64,000 bases of DNA from NCBI GenBank assembly GCA_963920705.1, contig CAWUCO010000219.1, positions 1,488,001 through 1,552,000 on the forward strand. The letters are read 5' to 3'. Made by a program: the position numbers and the translations under genes. Below the pieces are notes generated by a model that saw only the letters and a list, made by a program, of their open reading frames with translations, had not been told where the DNA came from and ran no database searches. Of the stretch, positions 11,307 through 25,850 are shown piece after piece; position 1 is the first letter of the stretch; each line of letters begins with the position of its first letter. The stretch comes from Odiellus spinosus (taxonomy: Eukaryota > Arthropoda > Arachnida > Opiliones > Phalangiidae).

Positions 11307-14300
11307 GTGAATCTATACTTGGAAAATTTGTGGATCTATACTTGGAAGATTTGTGGATCTCTACTTGGAAAATTTGTAAATCTATCCTTGGAAAATTTGT
11401 AAATCTATACTTGGAGAATTTTTAAATCTATACTTGGAAAATTTGTAAATCTATACTTGGAAAATTTGTAAATCTATACTTGAAAAATTTGTAAATCTAT
11501 ACTTGGAAAATTTGTGTATCTATACTTTGAAAATTTGTGGATCTATGCTTGGAAAATTTGTGGATCTATACTTGGAAAATTTGTGGATCTATACTTGGAA
11601 AATTTGTGGATCTATACTTGGAAAATTTGTGGATTTCTACTTGGAAAATTTGTGGATCTCTACTTGGAAAATTTGTGGATCTATACTTGGAAAATTTTTG
11701 GATCTATACTTGGAAAATTTGTGGATCTATACTTGGAAAATTTGTGGATCTCTACTTGGAAAATTTGTGGATCTCTACTTGGAAAATTTGTTAATATATA
11801 CTTGGAAAATTTGAGGATCTATTTTTGGAAAATTTGTAAATCTATACTTGAAAAATTTGTAAATCTATACTTGGAAAATTTGTAAATCTATTTTTGGAAA
11901 ATTTGTAAATCTATACTTGGAAAATTTGTAAATCTATTTTTGGAAAATATTTGAATCTATACTTGGAAAATTTGTGGATCTATACTTGGAAAATTTTTGG
12001 ATCTATACTTGGAAAATTTGTGGATCTATACTTGGAAAATTTGTTAATCTATACTTGGAAAATTTTTGGATCTATTTTTGGAAAATTTGTAAATCTATAC
12101 TTGGAAAATTTGAAAATCTATACTTGGAAAATTTGTAAATCTATACTTGGAATATTTGTAAATCTATACTTGGAAAATTTGTAAATCTATACTTGGAAAA
12201 TTTGTAAATCTATACTTGGAAAATTTATAAATCTATACTTGGAAAATTTGTGGATCTATACTTGGAAAATTTGTGGATCTCTACTTGGAAAATTTGTGGA
12301 TCTGTACTTGGAAAATTTGTGCATCTGTACTTGGAAAATTTGTGGATCTGTACTTGGAAAATTTATGGATCTGTTCTTGGAAAATTTGTAGATCTGTACT
12401 TGTAAAATTTGTAAATATATACATGGAAAATTTGTAAATCTGTACTTGGAAAATTTGTAAATCTATACTTGGAAAATTTGTAAATCTATTTTTGGAAAAT
12501 TTGTAAATCTATACTTGGTAAATTTGTAAATCTATTTTTGGAAAATTGTGAATCTATTTTTGGAAAATTTGTGGATCTCTACTTGGAAAATTTGTGGATC
12601 TCTACTTGGAAAATTTGTGGATCTGTACTTGGAAAATTTGTGCATCTGTACTTGGAAAATTTGTGGATCTGTACTTGGAAAATTTGTGGATCTGTACTTG
12701 GAAAATTTGTGGATCTGTACTTGGAAAATTTGTAAATCTATACTTGGAAAATTTGTAAATCTACACTTGAAAAATTTTTAAATCTATTTTTGGAAAATTT
12801 GTAAATCTATACTTGGAAAATTTGTAAATCTATTTTTGGAAAATTTGTGAATCTATACTTGGAAAATTTGTGGATCTATACTTGGAAAATTTGTGGATCT
12901 CTATTTGGAAAATTTGTAAATCTATCCTTGGAAAATTTGTAAATCTATACTTGGAGAATTTTTAAATCTATACTTGGAAAATTTGTAAATCTATACTTGG
13001 AAAATTTGTAAATCTATACTTGGAAAATTTGTAAATCTATACTTGGAAAATTTGTGTATCTATACTTTGAAAATTTGTGGATCTATGCTTGGAAAATTTG
13101 TGGATCTATACTTGGAAAATTTGTGGATCTATACTTGGAAAATTTGTGGATCTATACTTGGAAAATTTGTGGATCTCTACTTGGAAAATTTGTGGATCTC
13201 TACTTGGAAAATTTGTGGATCTATACTTGGAAAATTTGTGGATCTATACTTGGAAAATTTGTGGATCTATACTTGGAAAATTTGTGGATCTCTACTTGGA
13301 AAATTTGTGGATCTCTACTTGGAAAATTTGTTAATATATACTTGGAAAATTTGAGGATCTATTTTTGGAAAATTTGTAAATCTATACTTGGAAAATTTGT
13401 AAATCTATACTTGGAAAATTTGTAAATCTATTTTTGGAAAATATTTGAATCTATACTTGGAAAATTTGTGGATCTATACTGGGAAAATTTTTGGATCTAT
13501 ACTTGGAAAATTTGTGGATCTATACTTGGAAAATTTGTTAATCTATACTTGGAAAATTTTTGGATCTATTTTTGGAAAATTTGTAAATCTATACTTGGAA
13601 AATTTGTAAATCTATGCTTGGAGAATTTGTAAATCTATACTTGTAAAATTTATAAATCTATACTTGAAAAATTTGTAAATCTATACTTGGAAAATTTGTA
13701 AATCTATACTTGGAATATTTGTAAATCTATACTTGGAAAATTTGTAAATCTATACTTGGAAAATTTGTAAATCTATACTTGGAAAATTTATAAATCTTAA
13801 CTTGGAAAATTTGTGGATCTCTACTTGGAAAATTTGTGGATCTGTACTTGGAAAATTTGTGCATCTGTACTTGGAAAATTTGTGGATCTGTACTTGGAAA
13901 ATTTATGGATCTGTTCTTGGAAAATTTGTAGATCTGTACTTGTAAAATTTGTAAATATATACATGGAAAATTTGTAAATCTATACTTGGAAAATTTGTAA
14001 ATCTATACTTGGAAAATTTGTAAATCTATTTTTGGAAAATTTGTAAATCTATACTTGGAAAATTTGTAAATCTATTTTTGGAAAATTTGTGAATCTATTT
14101 TTGGAAAATTTGTGGATCTCTACTTGGACAATTTGTGGATCTCTACTTGGAAAATTTGTGGATCTGTACTTGGAAAATTTGTGCATCTGTACTTGGAAAA
14201 TTTGTGGATCTGTAATTGGAAAATTTGTGGATCTGTACTTGGAAAATTTGTGGATCTGTACTTGGAAAATTTGTGGATCTGTACTTGGAAAATTTGTAAA

Positions 14301-14595
14301 TCTATACTTGGAAAATTTGTAAATCTATACTTGAAAAATTTTTAAATCTATTTTTTTAAAATTTTTAAATCTATACTTGGAAAATTTGTAAATCTATTTT
14401 TGGAAAATTTGTGGATCTATACTTGGAAAATTTGTGGATCTATTTTTGGAAAATTTGTAAATCTATCCTTGGAAAATTTGTAAATCTATACTTGGAGAAT
14501 TTTTAAATCTATACTTGGAAAATTTGTAAATCTATACTATTAAAATTTGTAAATCTATACTTGGAAAATTTGTAAATCTATACTTGGAAAATTTG

Positions 14596-17520
14596 TGTAT
14601 CTATACTTGGAAAATTTGTGGATCTATACTTGGAAAATTTGTGGATCTATACTTGGAAAATTTGTGGATCTATACTTGGAAAATTTGTGGATCTCTACTT
14701 GGAAAATTTGTGGATCTCTACTTGGAAAATTTGTGGATCTCTACTTGGAAAATTAGTGGATCTCTACTTGGAAAATTTGTTAATCTATACTTGGAAAACT
14801 TGTGGATCTCTACTTGGAAAATTTGTGGATCTCTACTTGGAAAATTTGCGAATCTCTACTTGGAAAATTTGTGGATCTCTACTTGGAAAATTTGTGGATC
14901 TCTACTTGGAAAATTTGTGGATCTGTACTTGGAAAATTTGTGCTTCTGTACTTGGAAAATTTATGGATCTATACTTGGAAAATTTGTGGATCTCTTTTTG
15001 GAAAATTTGTAAATCTATACTTGGAAAATTTGTAAATCCATACTTGGAGAATTTGTTAATCGATACTTGGAAAATTTGTGGATCTCTACTTGGAAAATTT
15101 GTGGATCTCTACTTGGAAAATTTGATGATCTCTACTTGGAAAATTTGTGGATCTCTCCTTGGAATATTTGTGGATCTCTACTTGGAAAATTTGTGGATCT
15201 CTACTTGGAAAATTTGTGGATCTCTACTTGGAAAATTTGTGGATCTGTACTTGGAAAATTTGTGGATCTATTTTTGGAAAATTTGTAAATCTATACTTGG
15301 AAAATTTGTAAATCTATACTTGAAAAATTTGTAAATCTATACTTGGAAAATTTGTAAATCTATACTTGGAAAATTTGTAAATCTATACTTGGAAAATTTG
15401 TAAATCTATACTTGGAAAATTTGTAAATCTATACTTGGAAAATTTTTGGATCTATACTTGGAAAATTTGTGGATCTATACTTGGAAAATTTGTGGATCTC
15501 TACTTGGAAAATTTGTGGATCTCTGCTTGGAAAATTTGTGTATCTATACTTGTAAAATTTGTGGATCTATACTTGGAAAATTTATGGATCTATTTTTGGA
15601 AAATTTGTGGATCTATACTTGGAAAATTTGTGGATCTCTACTTGGAAAATTTGTGGATCTCTACTTGGAAAATTTGTTAATATATACTTGGAAAATTTGA
15701 GGATCTATTTTTGGAAAATTTGTAAATCTATACTTGGAAAATTTGTAAATCTATACTTGGAAAATTTGTAAATCTATTTTTGGAAAATATTTGAATCTAT
15801 ACTTGGAAAATTTGTGGATCTATACTGGGAAAATTTTTGGATCTATACTTGGAAAATTTGTGGATCTATACTTGGAAAATTTGTTAATCTATACTTGGAA
15901 AATTTTTGGATCTATTTTTGGAAAATTTGTAAATCTATACTTGGAAAATTTGTAAATCTATGCTTGGAGAATTTGTAAATCTATACTTGTAAAATTTATA
16001 AATCTATACTTGAAAAATTTGTAAATCTATACTTGGAAAATTTTTAAATCTATACTTGGAATATTTGTAAATCTATACTTGGAAAATTTGTAAATCTATA
16101 CTTGGAAAATTTGTAAATCTATACTTGGAAAATTTATAAATCTATACTTGGAAAATTTGTGGATCTATACTTGGAAAATTTGTGGATCTCTACTTGGAAA
16201 ATTTGTGGATCTGTACTTGGAAAATTTGTGCATCTGTACTTGGAAAATTTGTGGATCTGTACTTGGAAAATTTATGGATCTGTTCTTGGAAAATTTGTAG
16301 ATCTGTACTTGTAAAATTTGTAAATATATACATGGAAAATTTGTAAATCTATACTTGGAAAATTTGTAAATCTATACTTGGAAAATTTGTAAATCTATTT
16401 TTGGAAAATTTGTAAATCTATACTTGGAAAATTTGTAAATCTATTTTTGGAAAATTTGTGAATCTATTTTTGGAAAATTTGTGGATCTCTACTTGGACAA
16501 TTTGTGGATCTCTACTTGGAAAATTTGTGGATCTATACTTGGAAAATTTATGGATCTATTTTTGGAAAATTTGTAAATCTATACTTGGAAAATTCGTAAA
16601 TCTATACTTGGAGAATTTGTAAATCTATGCTTGAAAAATTTGTAAATCTATACTTGGAAAATTTGTAAATCTATACTTGGAAAATTTGTAAATCTATACT
16701 TGGAAAATTTGTAAATCTATACTTGGAAAATTTGTAAATCTATACTTGGAAAATTTGTAAATCTATACTTGGAAAATTTTTGGATCTATACTTGGAAAAT
16801 TTGTGGATCTATAATTGGAAAATTTGTGGATCTCTACTTGGACAATTTGTGGAACTCTACTTGGAAAATTTGTGGATCTGTACTTGGAAAATTTGTGCAT
16901 CTGTACTTGGAAAATTTATGGATCTATACTTGGAAAATTTGTGGATCTCTTTTTGGAAAATTTGTAAATCTATACTTGGAAAATTTGTAAATCTATACTT
17001 GGAGAATTTGTAAATCGATACTTGGAAAATTTGTGGATCTCTACTTGGAAAATTTGTGGTTCTCTACTTGGAAAATTTGATGATCTCTACTTGGAAAATT
17101 TGTGGATCTCTCCTTGGAATATTTGTGGATCTCTACTTGGAAAATTTGTGGATCTCTACTTGGAAAATTTGTGGATCTCTACTTGGAAAATTTGTGGATC
17201 TGTACTTGGAAAATTTGTGGATCTATTTTTGGAAAATTTGTAAATCTATACTTGGAAAATTTGTAAATCTGTACTTGAAAAATTTGTAAATCTATACTTG
17301 GAAAATTTGTAAATCTATACTTGGAAAATTTGTAAATCTATACTTGGAAAATTTGTAAATCTATACTTGGAAAATTTGTAAATCTATACTTGGAAAATTT
17401 TTGGATCTATACTTGGAAAATTTGTGGATCTATACTTGGAAAATTTGTGGATCTCTACTTGGAAAATTTGTGGATCTCTGCTTGGAAAATTTGTGGATCT
17501 ATACTTGTAAAATTTGTGGA
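14596..17520 (+). repeat. GGATCTCTAC-rich stretch with a 1,955-bp spaced duplication
   Basis: From about 14620 the array is dominated by GGATCTCTAC units. The segment around 14900-15560 recurs at 16860-17510 with a shift of 1,955 bp (85 monomers). Shared rarities are TTTGATGATCTC, GGATCTCTCCTTGGAATATTTG and AATCGATACTTGG. Between the copies lies a zone-1 HOR fragment (about 15600-16520). The opening 14618-15334 is the second longest in the window (238 codons, GTG start), because neither TGA nor TAA monomers fall in that frame. I do not consider it a gene. Confidence 0.8.
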
Positions 17521-18269
17521 TCTATACTTGGAAAATTTATGGATCTATTTTTGGAAAATTTGTAAATCTATACTTGGAAAATTCGTAAATCTATACTTGG
17601 AGAATTTGTAAATCTATGCTTGAAAAATTTGTAAATCTATACTTGGAAAATTTGTAAATCTATACTTGGAAAATTTGTAAATCTATACTTGGAAAATTTG
17701 TAAATCTATACTTGGAAAATTTGTAAGTCTATACTTGGAAAATTTGTAAATCTATACTTGGAAAATTTTTGGATCTATACTTGGAAAATTTGTGGATCTA
17801 TAATTGGAAAATTTGTGGATCTCTACTTGGACAATTTGTGGATCTCTACTTGGAAAATTTGTGGATCTGTACTTGGAAAATTTGTGCATCTGTACTTGGA
17901 AAATTTGTGGATCTGTACTTGGAAAATTTGTAAATCTATACTTGGAAAATTTTTAAATCTATACTTGAAAAATTTTTAAATCTATTTTTGGAAAATTTGT
18001 AAATCTATACTTGGAAAATTTGTAAATCTATTTTTGGAAAATTTGTGAATCTATACTTGGAAAATTTGTGGATCTATACTTGGAAAATTTGTGGATCTAT
18101 TTTTGTAAAATTTGTAAATCTATACTTGGAAAATTTGTAAATCTATACTTGGAGAATTTTTAAATCTATACTTGGAAAATTTGTAAATCTATACTTGGAA
18201 AATTTGTTAATCTATACTTGGAAAATTTGTGGATCTATACTTGGATAATTTGTGGATCTATACTTGGAA

Positions 18270-21200
18270 AATTTGTGGATCTCTAGTTGGAAAATTTGTG
18301 GATCTCTACTTGGAAAATTTGTGGATCTATACTTGTAAAATTTGTGGATCTATTTTTGGAAAATTTATGGATCTATTTTTGGAAAATTTGTAAATCTATA
18401 ATTGGAAAATTCGTAAATCTATACTTGGAGAATTTGTGGATCTGTACTTGGAAAATTTGTGGATCTATACTTGTAAAATTTGTGGATCTATACTTGGAAA
18501 ATTTATGGATCTATTTTTGGAAAATTTGTAAATCTATACTTGGAAAATTCGTAAATCTATACTTGGAGAATTTGTAAATCTATGCTTGAAAAATTTGTAA
18601 ATCTATACTTGGAAAATTTGTAAATCTATTCTTGGAAAATTTGTAAATCTATACTTGGAAAATTTGTAAATCTATACTTGGAAAATTTGTAAATCTATGC
18701 TTGGAAAATTTGTAAATCTATACTTGGAAAATTTGTAAATCTATACTTGGAAAATTTTTGGATCTATACTTGGAAAATTTGTGGATCTATACTTGGAAAA
18801 TTTGTGGATCTCTACTTGGAAAATTTGTGGATCTGTACTTGGAAAATTTGTAAATCTATACTTGGAAAATTTGTAAATCTATACTTGAAAAATTTTTAAA
18901 TCTATTTTTGGAAAATTTGTAAATCTATACTTGGAAAATTTGTAAATCTATTTTTGGAAAATTTGTGAATCTATACTTGGAAAATTTGTGGATCTATACT
19001 TGGAAAATTTGTGGATCTATTTTTGGAAAATTTGTAAATCTATACTTGGAAAATTTGTAAATCTATACTTGGAGAATTTTTAAATCTATACTTGGAAAAT
19101 TTGTAAATCTATACTTGGAAAATTTGTTAATCTATACTTGGAAAATTTGTGGTTCTCTACTTGGAAAATTTGTGGATCTATAATTGTAAAATTTGTGGAT
19201 CTATTTTTGGAAAATTTATGGATCTATTTTTGGAAAATTTGTAAATCTATAATTGGAAAATTCGTAAATCTATACTTGGAGAATTTGTGGATCTGTACTT
19301 GGAAAATTTGTGGATCTCTGCTTGGAAAATTTGTGGATCTATACTTGTAAAATTTGTGGATCTATACTTGGAAAATTTATGGATCTATTTTTGGAAAATT
19401 TGTAAATCTATACTTGGAAAATTCGTAAATCTATACTTGGAGAATTTGTAAATCTATGCTTGAAAAATTTGTAAATCTATACTTGGAAAATTTGTAAATC
19501 TATACTTGGAAAATTTGTAAATCTATACTTGGAAAATTTGTAAATCTATACTTGGAAAATTTGTAAATCTATACTTGGAAAATTTTTGGATCTATACTTG
19601 GAAAATTTGTGGTTATCTACTTGGAAAATTTGTGGATCTCTACTTGGAAAATTTGTGGATCTCTACTTGGAAAATTTGTGGATCTCTACTTGGAAAATTT
19701 ATGGATCTCTACTTGGAAAAATTGTGGATCTCTACTTGGAAAATTTGTGGATCTGTACTTGTAATATTTGTGGATCTGTACTTGTAAAATTTGTGGATCT
19801 ATATTTGGAAAATTTGTGGATCTATTTTTGGAAAATTTGTAAATCTATACTTGAAAAATTTGTAAATCTATACTTGGAAAATTCGTAAATCTATACTTGG
19901 AAAATTTGTAAATCTATACTTGGAAAATTTGTAAATTCATACTTGGAAAATTTGTAAATCTATACTTGGAAAATTTTTGGATCTATACTTGGAAAATTTG
20001 TGGATCTATACTTGGAAAATTTGTGGATCTCTACTTGGAAAATTTGTCGATCTCTAATTGTAAAATTTGTGGATCTCTACTTGGAAATATTGATGATCTC
20101 TACTTGGAAAATTTGTGGATCTCTACTTGTAAATTTGTGGATCTGTACTTGGAAAATTTGTGGATCTGTACTTGGAAAATTTGTGGATCTCTACTTGTAA
20201 AATTTGTGGATCTCTACTTGTAAAATTTGTGGATCTGTACTGGGAAAATTTGTAAATCTATACTTGGAAAATATGAAAATCTATACTTGGAAAATTTGTG
20301 GATCTATCCTTGGATAATTTTTGGATCTATACTTGGAAAATTTTTGGATCTATACTTGGAAAATTTGTGAATCTATACTTGGAAAATTTGTGGATCTCTA
20401 CTTGGAAAATTTGTGGATCTCTACTTGGAAAATTTGTGGATCTCTACTTGGAAAATTTGTGGATCTATACTTGTAAAATTTGTGGATCTATTTTTGGAAA
20501 TTTTATGGATCTATTTTTGGAAAATTTGTAAATCTATAATTGGAAAATTCGTAAATCTATACTTGGAGAATTTGTGGATCTGTACTTGGAAAATTTGTGG
20601 ATCTATACTTGTAAAATTTGTGGATCTATACTTGGAAAATTTATGGATCTATTTTTGGAAAATTTGTAAATCTATACTTGGAAAATTCGTAAATCTATAC
20701 TTGGAGAATTTGTAAATCTATGCTTGAAAAATTTGTAAATCTATACTTGGAAAATTTGTAAATCTATTCTTGGAAAATTTGTAAATCTATACTTGGAAAA
20801 TTTGTAAATCTATACTTGGAAAATTTTTAAATCTATACTTGGAAAATTTGTAAATCTATACTTGGAAAATTTGTGGTTCTCTACTTGGAAAATTTGTGGA
20901 TCTCTACTTGGAAAATTTGTGGATCTCTACTTGGAAAATTTGTGGATCTCTACTTGGAAAATTTATGGATCTCTACTTGGAAAAATTGTGGATCTCTACT
21001 TGGAAAATTTGTGGATCTGTACTTGTAATATTTGTGGATCTGTACTTGTAAAATTTGTGGATCTATATTTGGAAAATTTGTGGATCTATTTTAGGAAAAT
21101 TTGTAAATCTATACTTGGAAAATTTGTAAATCTATACTTGAAAAATTTTTAAATCTATACTTGGAAAATTTGTAAATCTATACTTGGAAAATTTGTAAAT

Positions 21201-22190
21201 CTATACTTGGAAAATTTGTAAATTTATACTTGGAAAATTTGTAAATCTATACTTGGAAAATTTTTGGATCTATACTTGGAAAATTTGTTGATCTATACTT
21301 GGAAAATTTGTGGATCTCTACTTGGAAAATTTGTGGATCTCTAATTGTAAAATTTGTGGATCTCTACTTGGAAATATTGATGATCTCTACTTGGAAAATT
21401 TGTGGATCTCTACTTGTAAATTTGTGGATTTTTACTTGGAAAATTTGTGGATCTGTACTTGGAAAATTTGTGGATCTGTACTTGGAAAATTTGTGGATCT
21501 GTACTTGGAAAATTTGTGGATCTCTACTTGTAAAATTTGTGGATCTCTACTTGTAAAATTTGTGGATCTGTACTTGGAAAATTTGTGGATCTGTACTGGG
21601 AAAATTTGTAAATCTATACTTGGAAAATATGTAAATCTATACTTGGAAAATTTGTGGATCTATCCTTGGATAATTTTTGGATCTATACTTGGAAAATTTT
21701 TGGATCTATACTTGGAAAATTTGTGAATCTATACTTGGAAAATTTGTGGATCTCTACTTGGAAAATTTGTGGATCTCTACTTGGAAAATTTGTGGATCTC
21801 TACTTGGAAAATTTGTGGATCTCTACTTGGAAAATTTGTGGATCTATACTTGGAAAATTTGTGGATCTATACTTGGAAAATTTGTAAATCTATACTTGGA
21901 AAATTTGTAAATCTATACTTGAAAAATTTGTAAATCTATACTTGTAAAATTTGTAAATCTATACTTGGAAAATTTGTAAATCTATACTTGGAAAATTTGT
22001 AAATCTATACTTGGAAAAATTTTTGATTTATACTTGGAAAATTTGTGGATCTATCCTTGGATAATTTTTGGATCTATACTTGGAAAATTTGTGGATCTAT
22101 ACTTGGAAAATTTGTGGATCTCTACTTGGAAAATTTGTGGATCTCTACTTGGAAAATTTGTGGATCTCTACTTGGAAAATTTGTGGATCT
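18270..22190 (+). repeat. 3.9-kb segment duplicated at 25.3-29.3 kb, copy 1
   Basis: Marker order here is matched in the later copy with shifts of 7056, 7102, 7148 and 7125 bp, the steps being whole monomers. Shared rarities include GTGGTTATCTAC (19605/26707), AAATTCATACTTGG (19925/27050), GGAAATATTGATGATC, and the TATCCTTGGATAATTT unit at 20306/27454. Similarity stops near 22190 here and 29315 in the other copy. Confidence 0.82.
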
Positions 22191-24405
22191 CTACTTGGAA
22201 AATTTTGGAGCTCTACTTGGAAAATTGGTGGATCTCTACTTGGAAAATTTGTGGATCTGTACTTGGAAAATTTGTGCATCTGTACTTGGAAAATTTGTGG
22301 ATCTATACTTGAAAAATTTTTAAATCTATTTTTTAAAAATTTGTAAATCTATACTTGGAAAATTTGTAAATCTATTTTTGGAAAATTTGTGAATCTATAC
22401 TTGGAAAATTTGTAAATCTATACTTGGAGAATTTTTAAATCTATACTTGGAAAATTTGTAAATCTATACTTGGAAAATTTGTAAATCTATACTTGGAAAA
22501 TTTGTAAATCTATACTTGGAAAATTTGTGGATCTATACTTTTAAAATTTGTGGATCTATACTTGGAAAATTTGTGGATCTATACTTGGAAAATTTGTGGA
22601 TCTATACTTGGAAAATTTGTGGATATATACTTGGAAAATTTGTGGATCTCTACTTGGAAAATTTGTGGATCTCTACTTGGAAAATTTATGGATCTCTACT
22701 TGGAAAAATTGTGGATCTCTACTTGGAAAATTTGTGGATCTGTACTTGTAATATTTGTGGATCTGTACTTGTAAAATTTGTGGATCTATATTTGGAAAAT
22801 TTGTGGATCTATTTTAGGAAAATTTGTAAATCTATACTTGGAAAATTTGTAAATCTATACTTGAAAAATTTTTAAATCTATACTTGGAAAATTTGTAAAT
22901 CTATACTTGGAAAATTTGTAAATCTATACTTGGAAAATTTGTAAATTTATACTTGGAAAATTTGTAAATCTATACTTGGAAAATTTTTGGATCTATACTT
23001 GGAAAATTTGTTGATCTATACTTGGAAAATTTGTGGATCTCTACTTGGAAAATTTGTGGATCTCTAATTGTAAAATTTGTGGATCTCTACTTGGAAATAT
23101 TGATGATCTCTACTTGGAAAATTTGTGGATCTCTACTTGTAAATTTGTGGATTTTTACTTGGAAAATTTGTGGATCTGTACTTGGAAAATTTGTGGATCT
23201 GTACTTGGAAAATTTGTGGATCTGTACTTGGAAAATTTGTGGATCTCTACTTGTAAAATTTGTGGATCTCTACTTGTAAAATTTGTGGATCTGTACTTGG
23301 AAAATTTGTGGATCTGTACTGGGAAAATTTGTAAATCTATACTTGGAAAATATGTAAATCTATACTTGGAAAATTTGTGGATCTATCCTTGGATAATTTT
23401 TGGATCTATACTTGGAAAATTTTTGGATCTATACTTGGAAAATTTGTGAATCTATACTTGGAAAATTTGTGGATCTCTACTTGGAAAATTTGTGGATCTC
23501 TACTTGGAAAATTTGTGGATCTCTACTTGGAAAATTTGTGGATCTCTACTTGGAAAATTTGTGGATCTATACTTGGAAAATTTGTGGATCTATACTTGGA
23601 AAATTTGTAAATCTATACTTGGAAAATTTGTAAATCTATACTTGAAAAATTTGTAAATCTATACTTGTAAAATTTGTAAATCTATACTTGGAAAATTTGT
23701 AAATCTATACTTGGAAAATTTGTAAATCTATACTTGGAAAAATTTTTGATTTATACTTGGAAAATTTGTGGATCTATCCTTGGATAATTTTTGGATCTAT
23801 ACTTGGAAAATTTGTGGATCTATACTTGGAAAATTTGTGGATCTCTACTTGGAAAATTTGTGGATCTCTACTTGGAAAATTTGTGGATCTCTACTTGGAA
23901 AATTTGTGGATCTCTACTTGGAAAATTTTGGAGCTCTACTTGGAAAATTGGTGGATCTCTACTTGGAAAATTTGTGGATCTGTACTTGGAAAATTTGTGC
24001 ATCTGTACTTGGAAAATTTGTGGATCTATACTTGAAAAATTTTTAAATCTATTTTTTAAAAATTTGTAAATCTATACTTGGAAAATTTGTAAATCTATTT
24101 TTGGAAAATTTGTGAATCTATACTTGGAAAATTTGTAAATCTATACTTGGAGAATTTTTAAATCTATACTTGGAAAATTTGTAAATCTATACTTGGAAAA
24201 TTTGTAAATCCATACTTGGAAAATTTGTAAATCTATACTTGGAAAATTTGTGGATCTATACTTTTAAAATTTGTGGATCTATACTTGGAAAATTTGTGGA
24301 TCTATACTTGGAAAATTTGTGGATCTATACTTGGAAAATTTGTGGATATATACTTGGAAAATTTGTGGATCTCTACTTGGAAAATTTGTGGATCTCTACT
24401 TGGAA
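20960..24405 (+). repeat. 1,723-bp near-perfect tandem duplication
   Basis: Two consecutive copies with a constant shift of 1,723 bp over their whole length: tracts at 21299, 21654, 22034 and 22516 recur at 23022, 23377, 23757 and 24239. Rare shared features are GTGGATTTTTACTTGG, TTTTTGATTTATAC, TATTTTAGGAAAA, TTGTAAATTTGTGG (one base short) and AATTTTGGAGCTCTAC (one base short). The two short units explain why the period is 75 monomers minus 2 bp. The only difference I noticed is AAATCTATAC near 22488 against AAATCCATAC near 24211. Copy boundaries are approximate. Confidence 0.88.
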
Positions 24406-24699
24406 AATTTGTGGATCTCTACTTGGAAAATTTGTGGATCTCTACTTGGAAAATTTGTGGATCTCTACTTGGAAAAATTGTGGATTTCTACTTGGAAAAT
24501 TTGTGGATCTGTACTTGTAAAATTTGTGGATCTATACTTGGAAAATTTGTGGATCTATTTTTGGAAAATTTGTAAATCTATACTTGGAAAATTTGTAAAT
24601 CTATACTTGAAAAATTTGTAAATCTATACTTGGAAAATTTGTAAATCTATACTTGGAAAATTTGTAAATCTATACTTGGAAAATTTGTCAATCTATACT

Positions 24700-25850
24700 T
24701 GGAAAATTTTTGGATCTATACTTGGAAAATTTGTGGATCTATACTTGGAAAATTTGTGGATCTCTAGTTGGAAAATTTGTGGATCTCTACTTGGAAAATT
24801 TGTGGATCTATACTTGTAAAATTTGTGGATCTATTTTTGGAAAATTTATGGATCTATTTTTGGAAAATTTGTAAATCTATAATTGGAAAATTCGTAAATC
24901 TATACTTGGAGAATTTGTGGATCTGTACTTGGAAAATTTGTGGATCTATACTTGTAAAATTTGTGGATCTATACTTGGAAAATTTATGGATCTATTTTTG
25001 GAAAATTTGTAAATCTATACTTGGAAAATTCGTAAATCTATACTTGGAGAATTTGTAAATCTATGCTTGAAAAATTTGTAAATCTATACTTGGAAAATTT
25101 GTAAATCTATTCTTGGAAAATTTGTAAATCTATACTTGGAAAATTTGTAAATCTATACTTGGAAAATTTGTAAATCTATACTTGGAAAATTTGTAAATCT
25201 ATACTTGGAAAATTTGTAAATCTATGCTTGGAAAATTTGTAAATCTATACTTGGAAAATTTGTAAATCTATACTTGGAAAATTTTTGGATCTATACTTGG
25301 AAAATTTGTGGATCTATACTTGGAAAATTTGTGGATCTCTACTTGGAAAATTTGTGGATCTCTACTTGGAAAATTTGTGGATCTATACTTGTAAAATTTG
25401 TGGATCTATTTTTGGAAAATTTATGGATCTATTTTTGGAAAATTTGTAAATCTATAATTGGAAAATTCGTAAATCTATACTTGGAGAATTTGTGGATCTG
25501 TACTTGGAAAATTTGTGGAACTATACTTGTAAAATTTGTGGATCTATACTTGGAAAATTTATGGATCTATTTTTGGAAAATTTGTAAATCTATACTTGGA
25601 AAATTCGTAAATCTATACTTGGAGAATTTGTAAATCTATGCTTGAAAAATTTGTAAATCTATACTTGGAAAATTTGTAAATCTATTCTTGGAAAATTTGT
25701 AAATCTATACTTGGAAAATTTGTAAATCTATACTTGGAAAATTTGTAAATCTATACTTGGAAAATTTGTAAATCTATACTTGGAAAATTTGTAAATCTAT
25801 GCTTGGAAAATTTGTAAATCTATACTTGGAAAATTTGTAAATCTATACTT
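24700..25850 (+). repeat. 575-bp tandem duplication (25 monomers)
   Basis: Two consecutive copies each carry CTTGTAAAATTTGTGG, a pair of TATTTTTGG units around TTTATGGATC, CTATAATTGG, AATTCGTAAATC, TATTCTTGG and TATGCTTGG in the same order. TATGCTTGG falls near 25226 and 25801, a shift of 575 bp. One difference is CTCTAGTTGG near 24764 in the first copy where the second has CTCTACTTGG; another is GGAACTATAC near 25517 in the second copy. Confidence 0.85.

Larger units (their letters stand above)
5019..16500 (+). repeat. K-family zone 1, about 1,541-bp HOR
   Basis: K-family units organised by marker units. GTGTATCTATACTTTG followed by GGATCTATGCTTGG starts at 6156, 6938, 9007, 9973, 11514 and 13054 (also at 2595, with a decayed form at 14595). 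The last three intervals are 1541, 1540 and 1541 bp, 67 monomers each. The 2069-bp interval equals 1540 plus a 529-bp tandem duplication, and the 966-bp interval equals 1541 minus 575. A second marker, TAGATCTGTACTTGT plus ATATACATGG, occurs once per full unit (8361, 12387, 13927, 16296). A unit one base short (GGAAAATTGTGAATC) is shared at about 8517 and 12541. No genes. Confidence 0.9.
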
